A stretch of DNA of 64,000 nt from NORP110 sp051251595 (lineage in GTDB: Bacteria > Pseudomonadota > Alphaproteobacteria > Rhodobacterales > Rhodobacteraceae), in NCBI GenBank assembly GCA_051251595.1, contig JBPOFA010000002.1, positions 440,532-504,531 on the forward strand, written 5' to 3'. Position numbers and translations under genes: made by a program. This document shows, in pieces, positions 41,701 to 49,978 of the stretch; position 1 is the stretch's first letter, and each line of letters opens with the position of its first letter. The notes below the pieces were generated by a model that was not told where the DNA came from, made no database searches, and was given only the letters and a program-made list of their open reading frames with translations.

Positions 41701-43024
41701 TGCCGTCCCGGCTGCGCACTGTCAAAAAGGCGACAGGCACTGGTGGGGGATCTTGGGTCAGCTGAAATGTGAAGCTGCGCAACAGCTGCGCCATCAACAC
41801 CGTCCCCTCTAGCATCGCAAACCCGGCGCCGGGGCAGACACGGGGGCCTGCCGAAAACGGCAGATAGGCTGATCGTGCCGAGGCCTGTCCCTGCCCTGTT
41901 TCATACCGATCCGGATCGAATTCATCGGGGTTGTCCCAGATATCTGTGTGCCTGTGCAAATGCCATGGGCTGATCACAAACTGCGCCCCGGTCTTTTGAT
42001 CCAGGTTCCGAAACCGTTCTGGTTTGGTCGTTTCTCGCACCATCATCGGCACCGGCGGATAAAGCCGCAGCGTCTCTTTAAAGACATTTCGTGTGAAGGG
42101 CAGCTTTGACAATTCAGAAAACAACATGTCATCGCTTAGGGTTAGGGCCTCTGCCACGGCCCTGTTTTGTGCTTCATCAGATGCAGCCAGCAAATACAGC
42201 GCCCAGGCCAAGGCAGAAGCGCTGGTTTCGTGGCCGGCCAAAAAGAAGATTGCCACCTGATCTATCATTTCTTCTGTCGTGAATGTCTGACCTGTTTCAG
42301 GATCTTTTTGGGTCATGATCTTTGTGGCCAGATCGTCAGGCGCCGTGCCCGCCGCAATGTCGCGCGCACGGTCCTGTGTGAGCTTTCCGATCAAGGTGCG
42401 AATCTTGCGGGCACTGTCCCGCACGGCTTTTTTGTGGGGTCGCGGGACCCAACCTGGCAAGGGGACAAAGGCCGCAATATTCAGCAAAGGCTGATTGCGT
42501 TGGTAGGTCTGAAACTCTTCAAACACTTCAGCGGCAAGGTCATGGGTGATTGGGATGGAAAACAGGCTGCGAAAGATGACGTCGGCGGCAAGATGACTGG
42601 TGAAACTCTCAATCTCGACCGGGCCGGGCTGAGCCCCGAGCCTGTCACACGCCGCCTGCCCTGCGTCGCGGATGCAGGCGAAACTTTCTTTCAGACGCCC
42701 ACGTTCAAAGGCGGGATCAATGATCCGGCGTTGTTTTTCCCATTCTTCCCCATTGGTGACGAACACAGAGCGCCCCAGCAAGGGCCTTAGTCCTTCGCCA
42801 ATTCGGTCGGATTTCGGAAAGTCCCTTGGACGTTCTTTCAGGACCGTGTCGATCAGGTCTGGTTGATTGATCAAATAGGATTGAAAAAACGGAGTGCGAA
42901 ACGCCGCCATCTTGGCGCGGTACAGACGCTCTGGTTGGGCAGACAGGATATCTTTGCGAAACAGGCGCAAATACTGCCACAAGGACACTTTGTCTGGGCG
43001 CGACTGTGGCTTTGGCGGGATCAT
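41642..43024 (-). CDS. Cytochrome P450
   Basis: A 460-residue soluble P450. The I-helix has FLAGHETSASALAW (about 261-275), the K-helix ETLR at 317-320, and the heme loop PFSAGPRVCPGAGF puts the axial cysteine at 397. It would hydroxylate a hydrophobic substrate in the cytoplasm using electrons from a ferredoxin encoded elsewhere. The start overlaps the upstream hydrolase stop as ATGA (43021-43024), so the pair is coupled. The C-terminus overlaps the opposite-strand RHH gene by 59 bases, an unusual tail-to-tail overlap. The substrate is unknown. Confidence 0.92.
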   Translation of the reverse strand: MIPPKPQSRPDKVSLWQYLRLFRKDILSAQPERLYRAKMAAFRTPFFQSYLINQPDLIDTVLKERPRDFPKSDRIGEGLRPLLGRSVFVTNGEEWEKQRRIIDPAFERGRLKESFACIRDAGQAACDRLGAQPGPVEIESFTSHLAADVIFRSLFSIPITHDLAAEVFEEFQTYQRNQPLLNIAAFVPLPGWVPRPHKKAVRDSARKIRTLIGKLTQDRARDIAAGTAPDDLATKIMTQKDPETGQTFTTEEMIDQVAIFFLAGHETSASALAWALYLLAASDEAQNRAVAEALTLSDDMLFSELSKLPFTRNVFKETLRLYPPVPMMVRETTKPERFRNLDQKTGAQFVISPWHLHRHTDIWDNPDEFDPDRYETGQGQASARSAYLPFSAGPRVCPGAGFAMLEGTVLMAQLLRSFTFQLTQDPPPVPVAFLTVRSRDGITLDVRPRQIGNDAKHKPE

Positions 43025-44235
43025 CGCGCCACCGAACGATAGCGAGAGGCGGGAACGTCAATTCGGCTTTTCGAAGGGGGGCGGTCTTTGTACCGTTCGG
43101 CCAAGGTCACCGGGCCGGCCGAGATCTGGAAATAGTCGTAATCCCTTGGCCGATCAAAGGCGCAGAGATACTGGAAATGCAGGCGGAAATACCGGCGTTT
43201 CAATTTTTTCCATGTCTCGGGTTTTAGGGACTTTGTGAAAGCTGCAGAAAAGACCAGGGGCCAGCGCTTGTCCCCTGTCGCGACGCCTGAAACGGCAACC
43301 GGATCGCAAAGGGCAAAACTGCACCCGTCACCCGGCGCTGAAACATCCACCCAGGTAACGTCAGCTGAACGAGACAAATACTGCAGATCGGCGCGCAGTT
43401 TGTTGGCCTTGGGCAGGAAAGAGACCATCGGGATGGCTTGCCCCAGGGACAAAAGCGCCAATTCTGGTTTGTCCTGCGTAGCCGGACGTTCCCGCAAAAG
43501 ATCGGCCAGGACATTCACCGCCAGCTGCGCACCAGAGGAATGGCCCACGACCAGAACCTCATCAACATCGCTGTCCAAAGCCCCTGACACGGCGTCTTTG
43601 AAGATGTCTAGCCGTTGGTCCAATTCAGGTGGGTTTGCCCCGCCATGACCCGCGCTAAAGGCGTAGTCCTGCATCAGATAATAGGCGAATAGTTTTCGGT
43701 CATGGCGTTTGCAAAACCGTAGCCCCGCAACCAGGATAACGGCACCAAGAGGCCAGCCAAGAACGGGATGGGTCAGGTTTGCGACAATGGTCCCAATTCC
43801 CCAGGCTACGCCCGCCAACACCACAAGCTGGGCCAACAGCACCGCAATAGGATAAAACGCTGCAATCACGGGCCCCTTGCGCAGCCACATCAGGCGGCGC
43901 AACGTACCTGTGCTGATGTAAAGCCAGCTGGTGCGCAACAGCATCCAATATGTGCCCGGAATGGTTGAGGTCATCGAGTCCTGAACAAGATCGGACCAAA
44001 CCAAAACATCATATTGGGTCTCTGTCACGTTCCCGTCGATCTCGGCACGCACAGTCCAGCCATAGCCGCCCTGTGCATCGCGGCTTTTTAGCGCGATGTC
44101 ATATCCAGAAATCGCGGCCTGCGCCGCCCCTTCTCTTCGATACAACTCTCTATACCGACGCGGCGGAAACGGATCATAACCGGGAATGTAAAAGACCCGC
44201 CGCTTTCGCACAGAATTTTGAGGATTCAACGTCAT
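43021..44235 (-). CDS. Membrane protein with alpha/beta-hydrolase-like domain
   Basis: A 404-residue protein. The N-terminus reads RRVFYIPGYDPFPPRRYREL; two or three hydrophobic segments follow (about 115-175), and then comes a cytoplasmic domain with the nucleophile elbow VLVVGHSSGAQLAVNVLADL. ALLSLGQAIPMVSFLPKANK and WVDVSAPGDGCSFALCDPV lie downstream. It is likely a serine hydrolase (lipase/esterase-like) anchored in the membrane. It is the first gene of the unit with the P450. ATG at 44235 is chosen, a TTG at 44265 being the alternative. Substrate unknown. Confidence 0.72.
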   Translation of the reverse strand: MTLNPQNSVRKRRVFYIPGYDPFPPRRYRELYRREGAAQAAISGYDIALKSRDAQGGYGWTVRAEIDGNVTETQYDVLVWSDLVQDSMTSTIPGTYWMLLRTSWLYISTGTLRRLMWLRKGPVIAAFYPIAVLLAQLVVLAGVAWGIGTIVANLTHPVLGWPLGAVILVAGLRFCKRHDRKLFAYYLMQDYAFSAGHGGANPPELDQRLDIFKDAVSGALDSDVDEVLVVGHSSGAQLAVNVLADLLRERPATQDKPELALLSLGQAIPMVSFLPKANKLRADLQYLSRSADVTWVDVSAPGDGCSFALCDPVAVSGVATGDKRWPLVFSAAFTKSLKPETWKKLKRRYFRLHFQYLCAFDRPRDYDYFQISAGPVTLAERYKDRPPSKSRIDVPASRYRSVAR

Positions 44236-44291
44236 AAGTACCCATACTGAAGATGGGTTAATCAATAGCCGTTACGAATAGAAAAAGCCAA

Positions 44292-45044
44292 TCACCCCAG
44301 TTGGGCCAGCGCCGGGAATGTTTCAAGCAACCACCAGGAAAACATGGTGAAGGCCCCGGTCAACATTGCAACGCCGACGATGATCAACAACGCCCCCATG
44401 CCTTTTTCGATAAGGCCCATGTGCCGTTTTAAACGGGCCATCAGCTTGGTCGAGCGCTGAACAAACAGCGCGGCCAACAGAAAGGGTATGCCCAGCCCGG
44501 CTGCATAGACACCCAGCAGCAGCGTCCCACGCGCGACAGAGGCCTCTGACGCGGCCAGGGATAGGATCGCGCCAAGCTGTGGACCAATGCAAGGTGTCCA
44601 ACCAAACGCAAAGGCCAACCCCAAGAGATATGCCCCAAAGGCCGAACCGCCTTGGTCGCCTGCGTCCAGCCGTGCCTCTCTGTCCAGAATGGGAATTCTG
44701 AAGATGCCTAGGAAATGAAGGCCGAAAATAATGATGACCACACCGGATATTCGAGCAAAAAGCACTTGGTTCTGCAAAAAGAACGCACCAAAGGCCGATG
44801 CGGTGAAGCCCAGAAACAAGAACACGGTCGACAGGCCAAGGACAAAGAACAAGGCCGGCACGAAAGTCTTACGCTGCCCTGCCCCGTCTGCATTCATTTC
44901 CTGCACGGAAATACCGCTCATATAGGCAAGGTAAGGCGGTACAATCGGCAGCACACAGGGGCTTAAAAAAGACAACACACCAGCCGCCAACGCAATGAAT
45001 ATTGCGGGCAACAGGCTGGCATCCATGATTTCAAAACCGAACAT
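44292..45044 (-). CDS. ccdA: Cytochrome c biogenesis / thiol-disulfide transporter CcdA
   Basis: A 250-residue inner-membrane protein with six spans. The redox pair is visible: LSPCVLPIVPPYLAYMSG (Cys30) in the first span and FGWTPCIGPQLGAI in the fourth. CcdA carries electrons from cytoplasmic thioredoxin to periplasmic cytochrome c maturation and other thiol proteins. ATG at 45044 (MFGFEI) agrees with family N-termini; the frame to 45086 adds a basic stretch. It is divergent from the TusA-like gene and lies about 55 bases after the hydrolase gene start. Confidence 0.92.
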   Translation of the reverse strand: MFGFEIMDASLLPAIFIALAAGVLSFLSPCVLPIVPPYLAYMSGISVQEMNADGAGQRKTFVPALFFVLGLSTVFLFLGFTASAFGAFFLQNQVLFARISGVVIIIFGLHFLGIFRIPILDREARLDAGDQGGSAFGAYLLGLAFAFGWTPCIGPQLGAILSLAASEASVARGTLLLGVYAAGLGIPFLLAALFVQRSTKLMARLKRHMGLIEKGMGALLIIVGVAMLTGAFTMFSWWLLETFPALAQLG

Positions 45045-45138
45045 GGCATTCGTCTTAACGGGCCGCACAGGAAAGGTCACGCGCACAGAATGTCACAACT
45101 TGGTGGACAAACTGAAACATCCTGCCTAGGCCTATGCT

Positions 45139-45366
45139 ATGAAATACGACCACGAACTTGATGCCCTTGGCCTGTTATGCCCGCTGCCCGTGTTAAAGGC
45201 CCGTAAACGTATTGCGGGATTGGAAACCGGACAAGTTTTGCGGCTGTTGTCTGACGATCCCGCCGCGGTGATTGATGTCCCACATTTTTGCACCGAAAAC
45301 GGTCATGAGCTGATCGAGCATGAAAGCCGCAACGACGCCAATATCTTTTACATCCAAAAAAAATGA
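45139..45366 (+). CDS. TusA family sulfurtransferase
   Basis: A 75-residue protein with the TusA/YeeD signature DALGLLCPLPVLKARKRI, catalytic Cys14 in the CPxP motif, and the C-terminal LLSDDPAAVIDVPHFC. Such proteins relay a persulfide sulfur, for example to tRNA thiolation or molybdenum-cofactor enzymes. The single gene starts at 45139, divergent from ccdA, and its stop lies inside the terminator hairpin. Confidence 0.88.
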   Translation: MKYDHELDALGLLCPLPVLKARKRIAGLETGQVLRLLSDDPAAVIDVPHFCTENGHELIEHESRNDANIFYIQKK

Positions 45367-45393
45367 CGCCAGAAAAGATCTGACGTCATTTTT
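45362..45393. terminator. Bidirectional intrinsic terminator between the TusA-like gene and rne
   Basis: Long stem aatgacgccaga / tctgacgtcatt (45362-45373 and 45379-45390) with a five-base loop. T runs follow on both sides (TTTTTC rightward, TTTTTTTT leftward on the minus strand), so it ends both the TusA-like gene and the rne transcript. Confidence 0.88.
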
Positions 45394-45411
45394 CTTGATT
45401 TGGTCTTGGGG

Positions 45412-48243
45412 TTAGCGGCCGAGCGACCACCACCCCTTTTTCTTAGGAGCCGATGGCGCGTCTGGTTCTGCCTGAACCTGCTGTTCCGGTGCTGGTTCCG
45501 GTGCCGGTGCTGCAGGGGCTTGCTCTGCTGCCGGGGCTGACACTACGGCTTCTGCCGCTTCCACAGCCTCGGCCGCCACTGCTTTTGGGGTCTTCGCACG
45601 AGAACGGCGCGCTCTTTTAGGTTTCGGCGCGTCTTCCGCCGCTTCCGGGGTTACTTCGCTCGCAGGTGCTTCGGAAGCTGAGGGTGCGGTTTCCGCTGTT
45701 TCTTCAACAACCTTCTTGGCACGGCTCCGGCGCTTTTTCGGCGCTGGCTTTTCCTCGGCGACCTCTGCTGGCGCATCTTCGACCTTCGCCTCTGACGGTG
45801 CAGCTTCTGCTGCATCTGTCTTTGGTGTTGTCTTGCGTGTTCTGCGGCGCGTTGGCTTTTTCTTGGGCGCTTCGGCATCTGCTGCAGCGTCCACGGCCTC
45901 TGCTGGCGCGGCGGCTTCGGCCGGTTCAGACGTCACTGTATCACTTGAGGATGGCTCTGCCGCTGCTTCGACTGGCTGTGAAGTGGGGTCAGCGGATGGC
46001 TGATCCGCGTTTTCCGCAGGGGTCGTTCCGTCCGTCGTGTTGGCTGCGCCTTCGGCATTCGCGCCAGAAGGTTTGCGCCGACGACGCCGACGCCGGCGTT
46101 TCTTGGGTGCAGGTGCATCGCCTTCGGTTGGCGTTTCGACGGCTTCTACTGCTTCTGCAGTTGTTTCTTCTTCATCGATATCGGCCATCACAGATGCATC
46201 GCCGGAGACGACAGAGCTTGGGGCCTCTGCCACGATCCGTGTTGCGGTCTTGAATTTTTCAATCGAGAAGTCTGGGGAAATCAGGAAAGGATCGGCCTCG
46301 ACACGCACGGACAACCCGTGACGAGATTCGATTGCCCCGATATGTTCGCGCTTTTGGTTCACAAGGAAGTTCGCGACGCTTACAGGCGCTTTGACCAGAA
46401 CCTCGCGTGAACGGCGGCGCACGCCTTCTTCTTCGAGTTGGCGCAGAATGTTGAGCGCCAGATTGTCGTCAGAGCGGATCAAGCCCGTTCCGTGACAATG
46501 GTTACAAAGCTGCGTCGTCGCCTCTATCATGCCGGGGCGCAGACGCTGGCGTGACATTTCCATCAGACCAAAGCCGGAAATCCGGCCAACCTGAATGCGG
46601 GCGCGATCTGTTTTCAGCTTATCTTTGAACCGTTTTTCGACAGCCGCGTTGTTCTTGCGTTCTTCCATGTCGATGAAATCGATCACGATCAGACCGGCAA
46701 GGTCGCGCAGACGCAACTGACGTGCGACTTCTTCGGCGGCCTCAAGGTTGGTTTTCGTGGCCGTATCTTCAATCGACGCTTCTTTCGTGGCGCGACCAGA
46801 GTTCACGTCAATTGCAACCAAAGCCTCAGTCACACCGATGACGATGTAGCCGCCGGATTTAAGCTGAACCGTCGGATTGAACATGCTGCTCAGATAGCTT
46901 TCCACCTGATAGCGGGCGAAAAGTGGCATCTGTGCGTTGTAGAGCTTCACGTTCTTTGCGTGGGACGGCATGATCATTTTCATGAAGTCCTTGGCGACGC
47001 GATACCCAGCCTCGCCCTCTACAAAGACCTCATCAATGTCTTTGTTGTATAGGTCGCGGATCGACCGTTTGATCAGGTTGCCTTCTTCGTAGATCTGGGT
47101 CGGAGCGGTCGATTGCAACGTCAACTCGCGAATCTGTTCCCACATGCGCTGAAGGTATTCGTAATCGCGCTTGATCTCGGTCTTGGTTCTTTGGGACCCG
47201 GCGGTGCGAATAATCAGACCGGCACCTTGTGGCACCTCAATTTCATTCGCGATTTCTTTAAGCTTTTTGCGGTCCGCAGCATTGGTGATTTTCCGGCTGA
47301 TGCCGCCGCCACGTGCGGTGTTGGGCATCAGGACGCAATAACGGCCAGCAAGGGACAGGTAGGTCGTCAGTGCAGCGCCTTTATTGCCGCGTTCCTCTTT
47401 TACGACCTGAACCAAAAGGATCTGGCGAACCTTGATTACTTCTTGGATCTTGTATTTTCTTGGACGCACTTTGCGGGGACGCCGGGTTTCTTCGACCACA
47501 TCCTCGTCAGCGACATCCTCGATGCTGGAATCTTTTTCCGTCGCATCGGTTTTTACGTCGGCGTCGTCATAGTCATTGCCTGCATCTTCCAATTCGGCGG
47601 CAACTTCAGGTGTCAATTCTGATGTTTCTTCCTCTGCTTCGACAGAGGTTTCGGTTGCGGCCTCTGAAGGTGAGTCCGTGTCTGTCGCGTCTTCTTCATT
47701 CGATGCCGGTGTATCGACCGGGGTTTCATCGACGGTGAATGCGGGTGAAGTGCCCTCTTCGACGACGTGATCCGCTTCGGTGTTGCCGTCATCCAGGTCA
47801 ACCACATCCATCCCGGGAATTTCGGCCGGCTTGGTTGCGACTGCATCGTCGGATTTGTTTTCCGTAGCTTTGGTCTTGTTTCTGGACCGTGATCGGGACC
47901 GGGAGCGGGAGACCTTTTTGGATTTCTCTTCCTCTTCTGCGGCCAGTGCCTCGGCATAGGCGCGCTCTTCGGCCATCAGGGCCTCGCGGTCAGCGATCGG
48001 GATTTGGTAGTAATCCGGGTGGATTTCTGAAAACGCCAGGAAACCATGACGATTTCCGCCATAGTCAATAAACGCTGCCTGTAGTGAAGGTTCGACCCGT
48101 GTAACTTTTGCTAGATAGATGTTGCCAGCAAGCTGGCGTTTGTTTTCTGATTCAAAATCGAATTCCTCGACCTTGTTTCCATCAACCACCACAACGCGGG
48201 TTTCTTCCGCGTGGGTGGCGTCGATAAGCATTTTTTTAGCCAT
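45412..48243 (-). CDS. rne: Ribonuclease E/G
   Basis: A 943-residue endoribonuclease. The S1 domain (about 35-290) is split by a long acidic, low-complexity insertion with an RSRSRSRSR run and many Glu/Asp. The catalytic core follows: GRYCVLMPNTARGGGISRK, IDVNSGRATKE and VIDFIDMEE, with the metal-binding aspartates, and the zinc-link CNHCHGTG. The C-terminal third is alternating acidic and KKRRRRRRRR/KKPTRRRTRK blocks, the scaffold for degradosome partners and RNA. ATG at 48243 follows AAGAGATAAA. It initiates mRNA decay and rRNA processing. The transcript ends at the bidirectional terminator. Confidence 0.93.
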   Translation of the reverse strand: MAKKMLIDATHAEETRVVVVDGNKVEEFDFESENKRQLAGNIYLAKVTRVEPSLQAAFIDYGGNRHGFLAFSEIHPDYYQIPIADREALMAEERAYAEALAAEEEEKSKKVSRSRSRSRSRNKTKATENKSDDAVATKPAEIPGMDVVDLDDGNTEADHVVEEGTSPAFTVDETPVDTPASNEEDATDTDSPSEAATETSVEAEEETSELTPEVAAELEDAGNDYDDADVKTDATEKDSSIEDVADEDVVEETRRPRKVRPRKYKIQEVIKVRQILLVQVVKEERGNKGAALTTYLSLAGRYCVLMPNTARGGGISRKITNAADRKKLKEIANEIEVPQGAGLIIRTAGSQRTKTEIKRDYEYLQRMWEQIRELTLQSTAPTQIYEEGNLIKRSIRDLYNKDIDEVFVEGEAGYRVAKDFMKMIMPSHAKNVKLYNAQMPLFARYQVESYLSSMFNPTVQLKSGGYIVIGVTEALVAIDVNSGRATKEASIEDTATKTNLEAAEEVARQLRLRDLAGLIVIDFIDMEERKNNAAVEKRFKDKLKTDRARIQVGRISGFGLMEMSRQRLRPGMIEATTQLCNHCHGTGLIRSDDNLALNILRQLEEEGVRRRSREVLVKAPVSVANFLVNQKREHIGAIESRHGLSVRVEADPFLISPDFSIEKFKTATRIVAEAPSSVVSGDASVMADIDEEETTAEAVEAVETPTEGDAPAPKKRRRRRRRRKPSGANAEGAANTTDGTTPAENADQPSADPTSQPVEAAAEPSSSDTVTSEPAEAAAPAEAVDAAADAEAPKKKPTRRRTRKTTPKTDAAEAAPSEAKVEDAPAEVAEEKPAPKKRRSRAKKVVEETAETAPSASEAPASEVTPEAAEDAPKPKRARRSRAKTPKAVAAEAVEAAEAVVSAPAAEQAPAAPAPEPAPEQQVQAEPDAPSAPKKKGWWSLGR

Positions 48244-48642
48244 TTTATCTCTTGATGCACCACGTTTACGGGTATGCGCCCCGGGGGACGTCTCCTGGAA
48301 AGGTGGTGTCTTGTTTGGGCGAGATCTGGCGCATGACAAAAGATCAGGTCGGCCCCAAAGGCCCCTGAAGTCTTTTTATCTATTACTGCGCGCCTCATCG
48401 CGATTCTTCTCCGGGATGGTGTACCATCCCCATTTATGGCCCTTCTGCGATTTATCCTGCAGCGGGCTAATTCTTAGCCTTTCGGCTTTCTCGGTCTGTG
48501 CTGGGCTGTTCACGAATGTCATCGTGCCTGCGCCAGTACAGCGAAACTCTGTGGAGTCGTCATAAAACTGTCATGACGCCCTTTGGTGAACATAAGGGTT
48601 ATACACAGGCAATTACAATGACGAATCTGCTTTTGTTGGGCC
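48244..48642 (-). promoter_or_regulatory. Long leader region of rne
   Basis: About 400 bases without a gene between dctD and rne, both leftward. On the minus strand it contains short hairpins (gccgaaaggc, and the palindromic ggatggtgtaccatcc near 48415-48430). Long structured leaders of rne are known to mediate feedback control in other bacteria; here this is inference from position and hairpins. A short frame starting ATGAGGCGCGCAG overlaps the rne start out of frame and may be a leader peptide or chance. Confidence 0.5.
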
Positions 48643-49962
48643 TTACAGATAATCAGAGCGTTGTAACCCGTATTTAGCCATTTTCTCGTTTAGCGTGCGT
48701 CGTGGCAGGCTCAGCTCTTCCATAACGGCCACGATGCTGCCTTTGTGGCGGCGCATCGTGTTGTCGATCAGCATCCGTTCAAACGCTTCGACATATTCTT
48801 TGAGCGGCTTGCCTTCCGTGGTCATAGAGACTTCGGACACTTCATCCTCTGCCATCAGCAAGGACGCGATCGACCCGGTTCCACGACGATTCTGCAGCAC
48901 GGCGCGTTCAGAAATGTTGATCAGCTGGCGGATGTTTCCTGGCCAAGGGGCCTGCAACAATTGGGCCGCTTCCTGGGCTGACACTTCTGGTGCGTCGCAG
49001 CCGTATTCTTCGGCATATTGTTCACTGAACCGGGTGAACAGCATCAGGATATCTTCACCGCGTTGGCGCAGTGGAGGAAGCGTGATCTTCATTGCGGCCA
49101 AACGGTAATAGAGATCAGGGCGCAGAACATCTTCGCTTGTTTTGCCCTGCTCTTGCAGATTGGAAATCGCAACCACACGGGTTTCAGCCGGGCTGCCCTG
49201 ATCGTTGATCCAGGTCAAAAGGCGCGCCTGCAACTTTTCTGACAAAGCCTCGATGTTTTCCAAAACCAGTGTGCCACCGCGGGCTTCTTCGATCAGTGGG
49301 ATTTCCCCGCCCTCTTCGATTGGTCCGAAAATCTTTTTCGTCAGGGTGGTTTCGTCATAGGCCGCACAGGACACCAGAACGAATTTTTTGCCGGCTTTGG
49401 CCCCTACGGCGTGCAAGGCGTGGGCCACCAGTGTTTTGCCCGTGCCCGTTTCGCCGTCGATCAGAACATGGCCGTCGGCCTGCCCCAGGTCCAAAATATC
49501 TTCGCGCAGCCGTTCCATCACGGGGGATGTCCCGACCAGCTTTTTCATGATCGTGGACCCGTCTGAAAGTTCCTTGCGCAGCGCCCGATTGTCGAGCGTT
49601 AGTCGCCGACTGGTTGTGGCGCGTTTGGCCAATTCGGTCATGCGATCCGGGTTAAATGGCTTTTCCAGAAAATCGAATGCCCCGACGCGCATTGCCTCTA
49701 CCGCCATGGGCACATCGCCGTGACCGGTGATCATAATCACGGGCAAGGCGCTGTCGACGCTCATCAGGCGTTTTAGAAACTGCATGCCATCCATGCCCGG
49801 CATTTTAATGTCAGAAACCACCACCCCCTGATAATCCGCGCCGACGGTTTTCAGGGCCTCTTCGGCACTTCCAAATGTTTCCGTCTCAAACCCGGACAGG
49901 GCAAGCCATTGGCTGATCGACTGCCGCATGTCTTTTTCATCGTCTACGATCGCGATTTTCAT
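48643..49962 (-). CDS. dctD: DctD-type NtrC-family response regulator lacking the GAFTGA motif
   Basis: A 439-residue protein: receiver domain (1-120; phosphorylation Asp51 in VVSDIKMPGMDG, Lys101), AAA+ domain (about 140-370) with Walker A GETGTGKT, and a C-terminal Fis-type helix-turn-helix (GSIVAVMEELSLPRRTLNEKM). Where sigma-54 activators carry ELFGHEKGAFTGA, this protein has KIFGPIEEGGEIPLIEEARG, and Walker B reads TLVLENIE instead of TLFLDEI. Direct sigma-54 contact is therefore unlikely. It follows the sensor kinase with a 16-base gap and AGG before the ATG at 49962. C4-dicarboxylate control is inferred from the pair; no dctPQM genes are in the window. Confidence 0.8.
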   Translation of the reverse strand: MKIAIVDDEKDMRQSISQWLALSGFETETFGSAEEALKTVGADYQGVVVSDIKMPGMDGMQFLKRLMSVDSALPVIMITGHGDVPMAVEAMRVGAFDFLEKPFNPDRMTELAKRATTSRRLTLDNRALRKELSDGSTIMKKLVGTSPVMERLREDILDLGQADGHVLIDGETGTGKTLVAHALHAVGAKAGKKFVLVSCAAYDETTLTKKIFGPIEEGGEIPLIEEARGGTLVLENIEALSEKLQARLLTWINDQGSPAETRVVAISNLQEQGKTSEDVLRPDLYYRLAAMKITLPPLRQRGEDILMLFTRFSEQYAEEYGCDAPEVSAQEAAQLLQAPWPGNIRQLINISERAVLQNRRGTGSIASLLMAEDEVSEVSMTTEGKPLKEYVEAFERMLIDNTMRRHKGSIVAVMEELSLPRRTLNEKMAKYGLQRSDYL

Positions 49963-49978
49963 TTTGTTAACCTGCATT

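Noticed and set aside
48111..48398. Possible small gene overlapping the start of rne
   Set aside because: The frame overlaps the rne start in another frame and lacks coding character; kept only as a possible leader peptide in the rne upstream region.
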